A DNA stretch of 64,000 nucleotides from Mucidula mucida (lineage: Eukaryota; Basidiomycota; Agaricomycetes; Agaricales; Physalacriaceae), in NCBI GenBank assembly GCA_015501055.1, contig JADNYV010000150.1, positions 28,240-92,239 of the forward strand, written 5' to 3'. The notes beneath the pieces are model-generated. The model saw only the letters and a list, made by a program, of their open reading frames with translations, had not been told where the DNA came from and ran no database searches. Within the stretch, counting starts at the first letter, position 1. Each line of letters begins with the position of its first letter. Below are positions 1 to 12,555 of this stretch, in pieces. The position numbers and the translations under genes are program-made.

Positions 1-2120
1 TCTTCTGTATGGATACATCTACGTCGCCGGCTTGTCACTCCTAGCTGGCTACGTCCTACCGTCTCTCTCAAAAATTAGCTTGGCAGGTCTATCATTGATT
101 TGCGCGGTGTCTGGTCTCGTCGGCAAGCGGCATATCGCTCGTTTTAGGGACGAGCGCACTGCACGGTCGTTGGGTGCGAGGCTGGCACCTCGAGTACGCG
201 GTAAACTGCCGTTGAACTACGACGTCTTGATGGTCTTGCATCAAGCCTCTGTATCTGGATAATCTTGCGAACTGTTCCAAGACTTTGCGGACGAGTATGG
301 CGCAATCTATGACTTGGACCTTGGAGGGTTCTCCTTGCTGACTACAATATCACCGAAACATATACAAGTGCTTCTGGCTACGCAGTTCGATAAGTTCGAA
401 AAAGGTTTGTCAATAGCGAATGGGAATTGAGACGATTTGAAGTGTTTTGTAGGACCTACTTTTCGCGACGTTATGAAACCTGTTCTGGGTTCGGGCATTT
501 TCAATGCTGACGGCGATATGTGGAGGTCAGTGTACAATTCGTTCCACGAGTTGCCTAACACTGAATTTTGGCAGATTCCATCGCACACTCAGCCGCCCTT
601 TCTTTTCTAGAGACCGGGTGACACACTTTGATATTTTCGACCGACATGCCCTATCCACCATTCAAAATATGAAAGATCGTCTTCGCCTCGGAACCACCGT
701 CGACTTCCAGGATCTCATTCAGCGTTTCACCAGGATACCGCCACTGAGTTCCTCTTCGGTGCTTGCGTCGACAGTCTTTCCTCAACGCTTCCTTATCCTC
801 ATGAGAAGGCATCGGCATCCGATGCGAACACCTTCTCGGATGCGTTCTTGAGGACGATGCTCGCTCTAGCCCAGCGTGAGCGCACAAGGGATCTGTGGCC
901 GCTCATGGAGATCAAGAAGGACTTGGTACTCGAGCATCTGGAAAAGGTGAACGCGTACATCCATCCCATCATTGATGCCGCGTTGCAACGGAATAAGCAT
1001 GTCGCTATTGGAGCCGAAGACGATGTCGGCGACACCTTGCTTGATCATTTGGTTCGGGCTACAGACGGTAAGTACCTTCATTTTACCGCTTCCGTATCGT
1101 CCTGATCCCAACCCGTTAGATGCGTCTATCATACGAGAAGAGCTGTAAGTCTCGGAGCCATCGCCGTGGTCACCCAGTTTTAAACTCAATGTGTTGTTAT
1201 CAGCATTAATATTCTCATTGCCGGTCGAGATACTACTTCGGCGACGCTGTCCTTTGCCGTTTATCTGTTTTCCATGCACCCAGAAGTAATGACTCGACTT
1301 CGAGCTGAGGTAATCCGAGTTGTGGGACCACATCGACAGCCAGGCATAGACGACGTTAAGGAGTTGAAGTATATGAGAGCGGTCATAAATGGTAAGCGCG
1401 TCTTCGAACGTCTGGACAGCTATTTTTGATCTCGTGTCCTTCCAGAAACATTACGCCTCTTTCCGCCTTGTACGGCGGCTTCCCTCTTTCCCTCCTTCTG
1501 TATGGAACTGACCTACTCGATTATAGACCAGCCAATATTCGCGAAACGGTTGAAGGTGTTGTACTTCCCCCAGACGTTCCTGGAGAGTAGCCGACATATG
1601 TTCCCCCGCATACACAGTGAGTGATTGCCTTGGTGAAGTCACCACCGTTTCTGAGGGTTGCTAGAGTCGTGTATTCCGTAATGGTGATGCATCGAAGAAA
1701 GGACCTTTGGGGGCCCGACGGTAAGCATGTTCTCATTTCGCGCCGCCCGCCGTGCTCAGTGGGCTCCAGCTGACGAATTTGACCCCGACCGATTTCTGGA
1801 TGAACGCAACAAGAAGTATCTTGTCCCTAATCCGTTCATATTCCTTCCCTTCAACGCAGGCCCGCGAATATGCCTTGGGCAACAGGTGAGACACCGGGCT
1901 TCACCCTTCTAATCATCGACTGACATTGATGCAGTTTGCATACAACGAAATGTCTTTCATGCTGGTGCGACTAATGCAGAACTTCCGGTCATTCACACTC
2001 AACGAGAAGGCATCTTCGATGCCTTGCCCTCCCGAGTGGGGACGATGCTCGGGGCGAAAAGGGTTTGAGAAGGTCTTTCCGAAAGTGACTTTCACGTTGT
2101 ACATCGGAGTGAGTTCATAG
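1..2120 (+). pseudogene. Cytochrome P450 (CYP63/CYP52-like), 5' truncated by window, disrupted
   Basis: A heme monooxygenase of the alkane/fatty-acid hydroxylase type, probably ER-anchored. Visible landmarks in order are a hydrophobic N-terminus open to the window edge, the I-helix AGRDTTSATLSF near 1220-1260, the K-helix ETLRLFPP near 1445-1470, the PERF-type DEFDPDRF near 1780, and the heme loop [12 protein letters not shown] near 1850-1885 followed by FAYNEMSFMLVRLMQ. GT-AG introns fit at several places, for example after the K-helix and before the Cys exon. Three breaks lie in otherwise well-aligned coding sequence: an in-frame TAA at 260-262, a one-base loss at about 732-733 between the RFT and DTATEFLFG segments, and an in-frame TAG at 1588-1590. 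The family match is strong. Whether the breaks are real or assembly errors is open. Confidence 0.85.
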
Positions 2121-2586
2121 CGAAAATGAAGGCGTTCCGTTTAGATTGATTAAACGTGATGGGGCGGACTATGGCTCGATGCCATTGAAAGCGATTATAT
2201 GTGATGTTGACTGACCCATCGCCACGGTACGGCCTGTGAACGCGAGGCATTCCTCTCACGGCGGCGGCGTATAATGCTAGGCCATTAGTGTACCGTAGTC
2301 CTATCCGTACAAAGAAAAAAAGCAGTACCAAAAGAACTGATGTGACGTGGGGCCGAATACGGCCCTCCAGTGAACAGCAGCGCAAGGGTTACTGGACAAC
2401 ATCCAGGCCAATAGGACTTAGAATCGCGTTGACCATGACTTTCGTAGTAGTGGCATTTGCTGTCAAATTTCAATGCCGAGCTCGGTAAATGATCCGGTAC
2501 CTCGATCGCGTTTCCCTTTGTGTGGGTCCTGCGCTCTTTAAAGCCAACCATCACCTGCCCTTGCATCATCCGATTGAGAAAACTCA
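2121..2586. other. Intergenic stretch, no gene seen
   Basis: I see no convincing coding frame or repeat between the P450 remnant and the start of the coiled-coil gene at 2587. It presumably holds the promoter of the downstream gene. Confidence 0.5.
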
Positions 2587-4599
2587 ATGGCTGTGAAGAA
2601 GTCTACTCCACGTTCAAGACCCAAGTCAGGTCCTGACTTTTCTTGTTGACCCGAAGAGCGGTTTACTAAATTTTCCAAATCAATAGGGAACAAGACGCGA
2701 TCAAGCACCAGTTTGACGAATGACGCTAGCTCTCAGAGCTTCGTACGTGTCACAAAGTCTCTTTTTAAAGTTAAACCTGTTTTCTTACCGCGTTGTAGTC
2801 ATTCAACTTTATTGTCCCCGGGCCAACTTTGCAGAACGAGGACGCTACTGCTCCAAACGAGGCACCATACGCCGAGGTGGCTCTTGTCTACTCCTACAGC
2901 CAGTACCATAAAACTAACTCTCTCTATTCTAATCTAGGGCGCAAAGCCTAAGGACTACCCCGAGACTATACCCGCTCTCTCCATTGATAATGGGCAGTCA
3001 CCTACGCATAACTCATCGACGCCTATCGAAGTGACGCCCTCCCCCGCACTGCCGTTACCATCCAGGTTTGCTCTATCTACGTTCAGGGCAATTAGTGAAA
3101 ACGGCGCCAAGTCGGATCCCGCAGCATCAACGACATCCGACGCGCCACATTATTCGATAGCAAGCCTTGCCGGCGGTTCACACTCCTTATCAGAGCATGT
3201 GGGCGCGCGAAAACGTCGTGAATCTATCCCCTCCGCTGTTGATGACTGCAGCGGTGGCGTTTCCCTCAGTATGATGCACGCGTTGCAGGGGGATATAGCG
3301 CGTCTGTCGGCAGAGTTGAGAAACTTGAAAGAAGCGAAGTCCTCCTGCGAAGAAATGATTCGCTCGCTCACTGATACCCTGGGGTCTGAAAGACTTCTTC
3401 TGGAGCAAGAACGCACCACACATGCGAAGGAACAAAAAGTCATTCTGGAGCGGCTCGAAAACTTGCGCGTGGCAAACCGGATCATTAAGGAGAGTGTCGA
3501 CGACTTGGTGCGGGAGAAGGAAATCGCCACGAAAGAGCGAAATCTTGCCCAGACGGAAGTTGCGCACTTGCGTATTGCTGCAGGGTTGTCATCGACGGAA
3601 TTCAAAGCGGTACAGTTGGAAAGGGACAGTCTGGCTACGCGGTTAGAGGTCGCGGATAGATCAATCGTGCAAGGTAAAGAGAAACTCTCCAAGGCTCGTC
3701 GAAAAGTCGCGGATCTAGCAACGAAGACTGCGATGCTGGAAAGACAGGCGAAGGAGACGGTCGACGTTACTTCTTCGCTACGCGTTGATTTGGTCCAAGC
3801 GCAGTCGCGGATCTCTTCATTGGAGAAGAGTCTGGAGATTTCTGAGGCCCGGATCAAGTCCTTCGGTCTGGCGGATGATGCGTCTTTCTTTTGGGACGAA
3901 GATGAGGAGACGCAGGAGGCAAATAAAATTCAAGAGGAGCGCGTACAGGAGGCAGAGCGACACAACGACAGTATCAGAGAGGCAAAGGAGAGGATGGACC
4001 GGCTACGGCGCGAAGAGGCAGAATCTGACAGGGTTCACAGGGAAGCGGAGGAGTTGAAAAAGGCGCAAAACGACAGGAAGCGTCGGGAGGCTGCAGAGAA
4101 TGAGAGGCGGGAAGCTACGAGAAAACGTCAAGAAGAAAAGGAGCGCTTTGACAGATGGAGGAAGGCATCCGCTGGAGAGACCGCTCGTTGTCAAGAAAGA
4201 GACCAGGTCCGGTGGACGTCCACCAGTGCATTCTGGGGTGACGCGAAAGCGCTGGCGAGATTCAGAGCTTTATTGGACGAGTTCTCCAGTATAAAGTTTA
4301 CCGACTCGCGTCCATTGACCTTCGCCAGTGTACCATGGCCACACCTCGCCAGTCCCCGAAACGTCAACTCGAAATTGGTGGACTGGAGTGCGACCGAGCG
4401 TTTCTTTGCTTATGCCAAGAAGACTTTAACGCTCAAGGAGTACAAGGAGCTCCTTTCGAAAGCACAGCGTGTCTTCCATCCGGACAAGTGGTCGGCGAGG
4501 AAGTTGTTGATTCTAGACGAGAAGCTGAGGACGGCGCTTGAGGAGAATGTAAAAATGGTTTCGCAAGTCATCAATTCCTCGTTGGCTAACCTAGTATAA
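2587..4599 (+). CDS. Long coiled-coil protein with C-terminal J-like domain
   Basis: Four exons are supported. ATG 2587 opens a basic MAVKKSTPRSRPKS segment. Introns at 2630-2686, 2743-2834 and 2877-2937 each have GT-AG ends and keep phase, and the large last exon runs 2938-4599. The first ~110 residues are Ser/Pro/Thr-rich and probably disordered. A Glu/Lys/Arg-rich coiled coil of about 350 residues follows. The last ~90 residues hold a helical segment with HPDKW (near 4479-4493), resembling the HPD loop and helix III of J or auxilin-type domains. Such proteins may recruit Hsp70 or scaffold vesicle or cytoskeletal complexes, but the role here is inference. The starting ATG and first intron are the weakest part of the model, because the donor is GTCCTG. 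Confidence 0.75.
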
Positions 4600-4994
4600 A
4601 GTCGTATTTCACCTCAAATCTGTTGTTCAGTAAGGATAAGGAAAGCCCGATACTCTTCACAACGATTGTCGCAAATTACCGTGGATGTATACTTTGACAC
4701 TACGTGCGATGCGGCGCTGCTTCTAATAGGATAGGTATGTACAGCATCCAAAACATTACTGATTCCTCCGCCCGAAGCCCGAGCCCATGCATGACCTCAC
4801 TTAGCCGCCGCACCGCACAGGGAGCCGTTTTCCCTGATGGACATCGTGTGGCGATTGGTTACCGTATGCTGATGTCCGAGACCGTTCTGAGTCCGTGGCT
4901 GACGAAACAGCTCGTGTATCTAGCGAGACAATGATCGATAATAAATTGACGCGACCCATGACCACTCGTCAGCTTTCCTTTCCTTGTTGCCATC
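4600..4994. other. Intergenic stretch, no gene seen
   Basis: No coding frame or repeat recognised. It lies between the coiled-coil gene and the DUF4336 remnant. Confidence 0.4.
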
Positions 4995-6046
4995 ATGTCC
5001 GCTGCTGGTTCTGAACTCGTCATATGAGAAGTAAGTATTTCATGACCGTCCGCTGTGTCTATTTCATGAGTGGTCATAGATTATCCCGGAGATATGTATA
5101 TTTTCACGGTGCGTTCTTGTCTCGAACATGAAATTATCTTTTGAACTTAGAGCTACTATTCGTTCAGACCATTCAAGCGAGCAGGGTTCCTTCCATGGGG
5201 TGGACGGTCCACGGCATTCCGGTTGTCCACGGGAGACGTGTGGGTGCTGGCTTCCACACCACTCACGGAAGGCGTATCCCGATGCGAAGCTTGTCGTCGT
5301 AGACCGCCTGCTCAAGGAGAAGCAGCCTGAAGGGCTGGAAGTTGCAGGTGGTATGAGCCTATCGTTAACCGTATCTGCGATATCTACTGAACCTGTCTAG
5401 TGTATGGCGTCGATCCAGAAGGGACCGAGTATGGCTTTGAGCCGGAAGTAATGCTACTATCCGCATCATTTCAACATAGCTTAATCATGTTTCATAGATC
5501 AAAGCCTTGTAGGTCGTCGGACATCATTTAGCTATTTTCTCTCAGAACAGGACCATAGATACTTTTCCGGTTTCGGCAATCAGGACGTCGCCTTCTATCA
5601 CATTGCATCGAAGACGCTCATAGTCGCCGACCTTTTGTTCAACCTCCCTGGTACAGAGCAGGTGTGGACAGCCAGGTTCCAGTATACACTACACCTACGT
5701 TATCATCGTTCGACTTAGTACTCTAAGAGCACGGAGTCATCAAAAATTCCCTTGGTCGACAAGATTGATCCATACGGAGGTCTACAGAAACGTATGTTGT
5801 GGGCTTTAGGAAAGAATAAAGAGTGCGCCCTCGCGTCTTCCTTATTTTAGGCTGACTTGGAGCACAGAGCCATGCGGCGCGATGCCCGCACTGTGTCTGA
5901 ATGGGATATCCAGAGAATCATCATGTATCATGGTGTACGTGTCTCTTTCCGTTCGCCGAGTAATTCATTCAGAGATCTTTCAGGACCTAATTGAAGAGGA
6001 CGCGTGCAAGGCGTGGAAGGCCGCTTATGCGAAGTATCTGGTCTAG
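4995..6046 (+). pseudogene. DUF4336-type (metallo-beta-lactamase-like) protein, internally deleted
   Basis: Family landmarks are easy to see across several short exons: PFKRAGFLPWGGRST then TGDVWVLASTPL (about 5170-5260), YPDAKLVVVDRL, VYGVDPEGTEYGFEPE, then HIASKTLIVADLLFNLP (about 5600-5660), and a C-terminal WDIQRIIMYHG..DLIEED ending at TAG 6044. In family members about 35-40 residues, including the His-His motif that follows the STPL segment, come before YPDAKL. Here STPLTEG joins YPDAKL directly. A second piece before the MRRDARTVSEWD block is also shortened. An in-frame TGA (5025-5027) follows the start, and the exon ending near 5515 does not join the next exon in phase. Known members are of uncertain function. 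This copy has probably lost any metal site. Confidence 0.75.
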
Positions 6047-6053
6047 GTGCAAA

Positions 6054-6301
6054 TACTGTAGTGTTTCAACCGCAAATTCACATAACGGGTCACGGGGGTC
6101 TTTGAAGTGAAGCTATATATACATCATAACGGGTCACGGACCACTTTGGTCAGGCACGAGCCTCCAAATAAGGAAATTTCAGGTCCCGCTATAAGCGGAA
6201 CTGTCCAAAAAAGGAAATTTAAGGGTCTGTGAAGCTGTTCGCTGTAACTTCAGACCATAATGGGTCACAGGCTGTGAAGTTACGGTCGAAACGCTACAGT
6301 A
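6054..6301. mobile_element. 248-bp TA-flanked MITE (mariner/Stowaway-like)
   Basis: The two ends are inverted repeats of about 28-30 bp. The left end starts TACTGTAGTGTTTCAACCG, and the right end read on the opposite strand starts TACTGTAGCGTTTCGACCG; most differences are transitions. The ends sit on TA dinucleotides, as expected for a TA target duplication of the Tc1/mariner group. Inside are three copies of a CATAAYGGGTCAC motif (near 6080, 6125 and 6256) and paired GGAAATTT segments. No ORF is present. It starts 7 bp after the stop of the DUF4336 remnant, so it may supply that gene's 3' end. Confidence 0.7.
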
Positions 6302-7341
6302 CCTCTGGTTTCTGGTTCTCTTCTATGACAGTTAATCGTTAATTCTTTACTACCTTGTTTGTACTTTAGTTTCTTTGTCTACCATTCCCTGACATGTCTG
6401 TCGTGGCATTTCAGGCGCTCGATGGATCAAGTCATTGATAACTTGCGAAGCGGTGTACACTGTATGATATTCGCGAAAGCCTTCCATGATGTCGTCAAAT
6501 ACCGTTCTGAACAAGTTGCGCGAGTCTCACCGACTGGGATGAAACATGACTTGCACAAAAACTCTTCAATAGTCGGAAGACTCAATAAGCCTTCAATTCA
6601 GATTTCATGGAATAAAATGTGATTAGATCATTAGACTTTTTGTCACGTTGCAGAACAGCTTGCGCAAACAACATTCGGCTATTGCGGCAGACTCCATCAC
6701 GTTTCCCACAAGACGCTCATCACAGAAGAGCTACTCCGCATCTTTCTTTGCCCATCGCCGCTGAAAGCCTGTATCGATCTCTTCTCGTTCTGCGTCCCGA
6801 AAGCTTCCTGGCATTTCACGACCCTATGGCTTGACCGCGACAATGTAAGATAAGGCATATTTTTTGCTCGTTCGCGTCTTCTTCGCGACATCCGTCTCGG
6901 ATGGTTCCTTACCTCCAGCTCACCTTGTTTTAAGGGGGCTGCCAGTCTCGAAGGCCCGTACACAACGGACTCCTTGACCGCAAATGAAAAGGGGGTTTCT
7001 TCTAAACACTGTGCTGGACTGCGAAATGTAAAGATTGCTGGATAAACTGGTTCTATACGTCGTGGCATCTGTATAATGTGGTAACACGGATCGTTCGACC
7101 TCGTCATATCTAGCGAGGCCGTTTCACTTCCGCCAGAACCAGTAGGCGTGTATTGTTATATGGGACATGTCCTACTCGACTGCTACTGGCCTTTCGCATG
7201 GAGAGCTATTACTTCCAGTCTCTTGTCCCGTTATTATCTGCTCAGGAACCTCGCTGACTTGTCTATCGTGCGTTGTATTGTCCTCCTTCGCTCCTCCCTC
7301 AACGAGTTCTTCCCTCCGTTTCCGGCAATCTGACGTTCGCG
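6302..7341. other. Mostly intergenic; one possible unrecognised exon at about 6650-6845
   Basis: The plus strand near 6650-6845 reads for about 60 residues as LHHVSHKTLITEELLRIF... up to LWLDRDN, followed by a GTAAG donor. The composition is gene-like and distantly recalls F-box type text (LWLDRD), but no start, partner exon or family could be fixed. The rest shows nothing I can name. Confidence 0.3.
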
Positions 7342-8483
7342 TCAACGAACGGTAGTATCGTCGCCCAAAGGCGCGACCGTAGCGGATACAATACTCCATC
7401 CCGATGGATCGGATTGATTCATCTGCTCTCCCAACTTCGCGAAGTCCTCCCACCACCACCGATTCATTTCGTCAAATGGGCTCACGCCTCGCGGAGACAC
7501 GCGTTGCAACCACGGCTTATCCGCCAAGATGTAGTGTACGCACCGTACCTCGTCGTCACTCCATAGCTGCGGGTGTATGACCTTGAGTGTCCGCAGAGCG
7601 TTGTAGTACCAAGGGAGGGGTTTCCAGGCACCCCTAAAGTGCTCACTCAAGAGGTCCTGGTCGGGAAAATAGTACTTTTCGACATGGCACGTTGCCAAGC
7701 GGCTCAAAAGACCGAACGCAAGGTCGGAGGAGGGGTTGAGGACGACAAGGCCAGAATTGAGTTCTGAGTAAGGACGCGGCTTTCCCGGGCTCCATACAGG
7801 CGGTGGTGACTGTGGAGTGCTTACTACAGTATGGGGGCAGTTGTCAGGAATCCTGTTGAGATTGAAGCCGCGTTCTTCATAGGCCGAGAAGAATAGGAGG
7901 CGTACCAGTCGGGAGGGTAGTGCGGCCGCTTGCGAGGGTTGCATGCGCATACATGTGCTGCGGCGATCTCGTTGGGCCCCAGGTCCATGTCCATGAGCTC
8001 GTCCATGTTTCTCCGCACAACCATGTCCGCATCCAAGAGTACAACTCGCTAAAGGGACGCGTCAATCTAGTCACTACATAGAGAGGTAAACTCACATCGT
8101 ATTCGACAAGTTCAAACACGCTTTGGAACCTGTAATCAATAGGCCATTTTGAGACGGACGGTGAATGCTCACCGAATCTTTGACCATGTATCCGAGAATC
8201 GCGCGTCGGTCATGTCGAAGCTCTCTCGACCGCTTCCTGGCCGTATGCTTCTGATGTCTACCATCTTTAGACCTCTCTTCTTGAGTATTCTTCGCGCGTC
8301 TTCGGGTAAAGTCTCCGTGACCATCACAACAAACGGATATTTCGTCCTCGCAGCGCGAAGCCCGTAATCCACAACAAGAAGGCCGGCTAGGTAGTCGCGC
8401 TTGGAAAGCAAAGAAACCCAGGCAGCCTTCATAGTTTCTAGGGAAAGTGGAATTGGTAGAAGGATGAAACTGGGCGGGTACAT
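7342..8483 (-). CDS. Glycosyltransferase family 8 protein (glycogenin/galactinol-synthase-like)
   Basis: A retaining sugar-nucleotide transferase of the GT-A fold, probably using a UDP-sugar. The gene is read on the minus strand with exons of about 8173-8483, 8096-8129, 7906-8048 and 7342-7852, all with GT-AG introns in phase. Landmarks are WVSLLSKRDYLAGLLVVDYGLR at the N-terminus (two-part Rossmann-like half), FVVMVTETLP, the metal-binding DxD in VVLLDADMVVRRNMDEL, the NPRKRPHYPPDW block, and ELNSGLVVLNPS with YYFPDQDLL downstream, all typical of fungal GT8 members. The start is uncertain: Met at 8483 or at 8432 are both possible. The acceptor substrate cannot be told from sequence. Confidence 0.85.
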
Positions 8484-8561
8484 CCACTTATAAAGCCCCG
8501 AGTGTGTGTCTGTTGGTGGCGCGAACAGGATTAAGACACCCCTTGTAACTGCTGATCTCAT

Positions 8562-11500
8562 CTCCGATCGCCGTCGTTTCCGCTAAAACAGTCAAGACTG
8601 GTCCGGATGGCAGCACTATCTCACCACATCGCAGTAGGCACATTACATGCCAGCTTGCCTTAAAACCTTCACACTCTCCGCTGGATCATGGTCCGATCAC
8701 ACCGAAGTTTGACCAGGAAAAAACTCGTGTTCAGGCTACCATCGACCCATGATGTGCCCACATCAATAGTAGGACTCCGACCGGTGAATTTGCGAATGGA
8801 GAGAGTGGGCGAGGAACGGCGAGTACGGAAATCGGCTACAGCATACATAGCGTACTGGAAAGTGTCAATCATGCTTCATCATGATTAACCCTTCGCATTC
8901 CCATGCTCGAAGTGATCTTGGACAGCGAGTCCCGACCTCTGCGTCATATATAGACGCCCTGAGCTTCAACCCTGACCATCGGTACCTCGCGCCGGGCACA
9001 ATAGAATAGTCTACACGTGTAAATCCAGAACGTGGCGTTCTGGCGGAGTATTCTTAGATATCTGTCACCGCATCTCTTTGAAAGTCGAGGTGAAGCACGA
9101 AACTCCATCATTATTATGCTCATCACATAGAGCCGAGCTTCATTAATGAACGCCTTACTCGCCTCCATTTAAATTTGAAATAGACCAAAGCCTCGTAAAT
9201 GAACACAAGCCGACTGTTGGAGATTGATGTGAACGCTGGGGTTCTGTTCCGGCCATGTTTTAACGGCGTTCGAATCTATATATGATAACGAAATATACGC
9301 CTTCGGGGTTATGGACATGCCAGCATGCGGGCATCGTAACACTTGCCAAGACGCCTGTTTGGATAGCTATCTATCGATGGCGACCGAAGGTTGTTTCGAG
9401 TCGGACAGCACGTTTATTTCATTGAACTCAAAGTATCAAGGACTTGACTGTGCCTTGTTCTAAACGCTGCGTTTTTCCCCGAGCACACATGCACGAGCCA
9501 GTTTCTGACAGCCTGTCAATCCCAACGCCGGGACTCGAAATAATAGATAGACTGCGAGGAACAGACGGATGTTTACTGCATACGGGAAACGTAGTCTGGA
9601 GCTGCGACGAGTTCCGTTGATAGTAGGAACGAGACCGAGTGAGGGTAGACGAGAGTGTCTATACTCTGCTAGCTGACGAAAGCAGCAATCACAGTTCACC
9701 CCGACCCGGACGATTCATCCACGTATTGCCGCTGCTGTCAGTAGTCGTGTCTTCTATGATAGCCTGATCAACGAAGGTTTAGCCTCCGGGAGGATCGATG
9801 GAACAGTAGGCCTTACGTAGAGATGGTTAAATCCAAATGGCGTGTAACCGGGAAGGTCACTGAGACAGAATTAAAAATCAACTCATGAGAGGGTGTAAGG
9901 AAATCTGACTTGATGTTTACAGCGTTCGTGCGGATCTGACACCTGGGTTACATTAATTCACGGAAAACGAGAGAAGGACTCAGCATACGCTGATTGATCA
10001 ACGTGCTTCGTAGCATCATAGTCGAGTGCTGTGAAACAATCAGCCTGGTTTTGCCTAGGCGTTCAAAAAGTGACACACCGCATGCGCTACCACCCGGTTC
10101 GTGCATTCCTCGCTGTCTGTCGAGCTTCTCCGCGAACTCGGGGTGGGAAGACCACGTTGTTGTTCACGACGTCGGCATCTCTCGCAGCGCCTTCATTCTG
10201 GAGAGGCATGCACATTTGTATCTGCGCATTGCGCACTACATCTTTTAGCTGATCGATAACAGACTCCAGGGTGTCTTAAAGCGACAGACGTTAGTGTAAG
10301 CGGAGACATAATAAGCCTACGGCCAATAATGTGCTGATGTGCAGCACCTATTTGGAAACATTGTAAGCAGAGTCATATCTTCCCATGTAGAAACGCGTAC
10401 GAATAGAAACATGTTAGTATTGTTCGGGTCATCATCGTCGAGCTCAGGATTGAGACTCTCTGGCAAGACTCCCACTCGGCCCTGGGCATTTGTCGACTCG
10501 GTAGTCACTACTTGCTGAATACCGATTCGACGAGGTGTGCTAGATATCACGTCAGACCGTGGACCACAGAGGAAAAAAGACATTACCCTTAATTAGCATC
10601 AGCGTCGAGACCAGGTAAGGGACGCTGTCAATTTCTGTCCCCACGAAAGTGACACAGTCCGCTGGCAGTCCTCTATGATACACTCGATTTCGGCGTCTGG
10701 AAGACTACTGCGGGCTGTCCGTCGGACAATGGCCTACACGAGCCTTAAGATGAAGACCCTTGTCGTAAAGCTGTATAACTTTCGCCTGTCCACCATTTCG
10801 TAAACGGTGAGCCAACGTCGTGTCCGAGAATAAGACTATCTTCTCGTTGAAATGTGTCACTTCCTTCTAGAGGTATATCCATTCACATCTGCAAGATCAG
10901 CGGAGAGATGAATTCTGAAGAAACGCAGCTTCAAGTCCGGCCCTACTATGCTGCCACCAACATAGTGAGAGACAAGGCAATCTCTGATATTCAGGACGTA
11001 CTGACGTCGCCAGCTGTTTCGTCCCTTTTACCCAGTCGTATGAAGTTCAGGAAGAAGAGCCGGAAATCGTCTTGAACGGGTTGTCCCAAAAGGGACCGAT
11101 TCATGTGACCGAGGACCCTTCCGGACCTCTTTCTGACCAGGGATGCTCCTGGACGACCCAAGTCTTCCCCCTTCCATACACTGCCCGAAGAGGCTTACAG
11201 CGTCTATGATATTCGCGACCTGCCCGATGTCGTACCGTTTATCGTTTACTCGTGCATGGGCAGAGCGCTCTCATGAGAACGGACGAAAGTAAGGTGCTTA
11301 ACGTTGTAGTAACATACGTGGTCCTCTACTAATGCTTGGCTATCAGTGTCGGCGCTTTACTTTATTTCGCTTACGCCGATACGACAGGTTCGCTTCTGAT
11401 TTCCAACGGGCGCGACGAATTGGCGACAAACGCTTGGTTTCATTCAGTTAGTAATCCGGAATGTCGTTGACCTGAAAGGAAGGCACGGAATATACTCTAG

Positions 11501-12555
11501 CCTTCCCTGAGCATACTGGGCGTGCACATTACTTAGGCGTTGGTATAGAAGGTGTAGGACCCCGAAGAAACACATTTGAACCGCTTAGCGGGTTGACTTG
11601 AGCGCGTTTCCTTCCTTCCATCCTTGCCATTACCTCCTTTGGTCGTGCCCATAAGACAATGGACAAGTGTCTTGTTTCCTCCTATCTTCACGTTTATGGT
11701 GCACCAACATCTGGACTCTCTTTCGTATTCTGAAAAGCCCCTTAGGCGCCTTCGCTGCATGTACCGAGACGTACACAATAGAAATCTTTCTCCCTAAGCG
11801 ACCTTACTAGTTTGTCAGTGGCACCACATGAATCCTCATTACCCGGAAGGCGTCTATCTCCTCAATTCTCGTGACGTTGACTGGCATGGTGGTCGACGAC
11901 AACTACACGTTCCTAGATGGAGTAAGGCACTCCTTTTTCGAAAAGCCAAACTCTGGCGCCTGAATATCTTTGCCTAGGACTACACCGCTTGCAGTGTAAA
12001 CCCGCGTCAACTTTACCACTGCTCTCGTTGAATATGTGCCTACCTCTGTTGTGTTCACTTAGATCTCATCAGTTTCTCACATGTACTCTATCTGAGACCG
12101 GCGCCTACGGCTGCTCTCAAAATCTGCAGTATCTGCCTACTGTAAGTTGGTTTCTCTCTGTTCTCTGGCAAGAAACACGCATGACTAGAGGTCTACGACG
12201 ATTGCCGCGTGTCCAGAGGATACCCGTACAACTGCTTCATCACATCCCCCGATGACGACGATGATTGCTCGCGTACGGGCTTTTGTACCTACACGATGAC
12301 GATAGTTGAGCAGCCATGGGAGTCGGGTCTCCGTTTGAATTTGTCTTGGAGCTTGAGTCGAAGAGTCGATGTAGGAAATGATGTCGCGTCGCCGTCGACA
12401 GGAATACATCTGATTTGTGATAGGAAGACAAAGGCCATTGTGTATTTGATTCGCGTGATCTGTCAGTGGCACAACAAGCGAACAAAGGGATCTGCTGATT
12501 GTTTATGTATATTCTCGTCTTTCATCCTTGCACCAATACACTCACCACAGAAAGC
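8562..12555. other. Gene-poor 4-kb stretch
   Basis: Only short frames of 60-100 codons are present, none with recognisable domains or convincing splice partners. Fragments such as a hydrophobic LLYFAYADTTGSLLISNGRD near 11350-11430 could be gene remains. No long inverted or tandem repeats were noticed. Confidence 0.4.

Noticed and set aside
3150..3857. 235-codon minus-strand frame opposite the coiled-coil gene
   Set aside because: Low-complexity Ser/Arg/Phe text that mirrors Glu/Lys codons of the plus-strand coiled coil.
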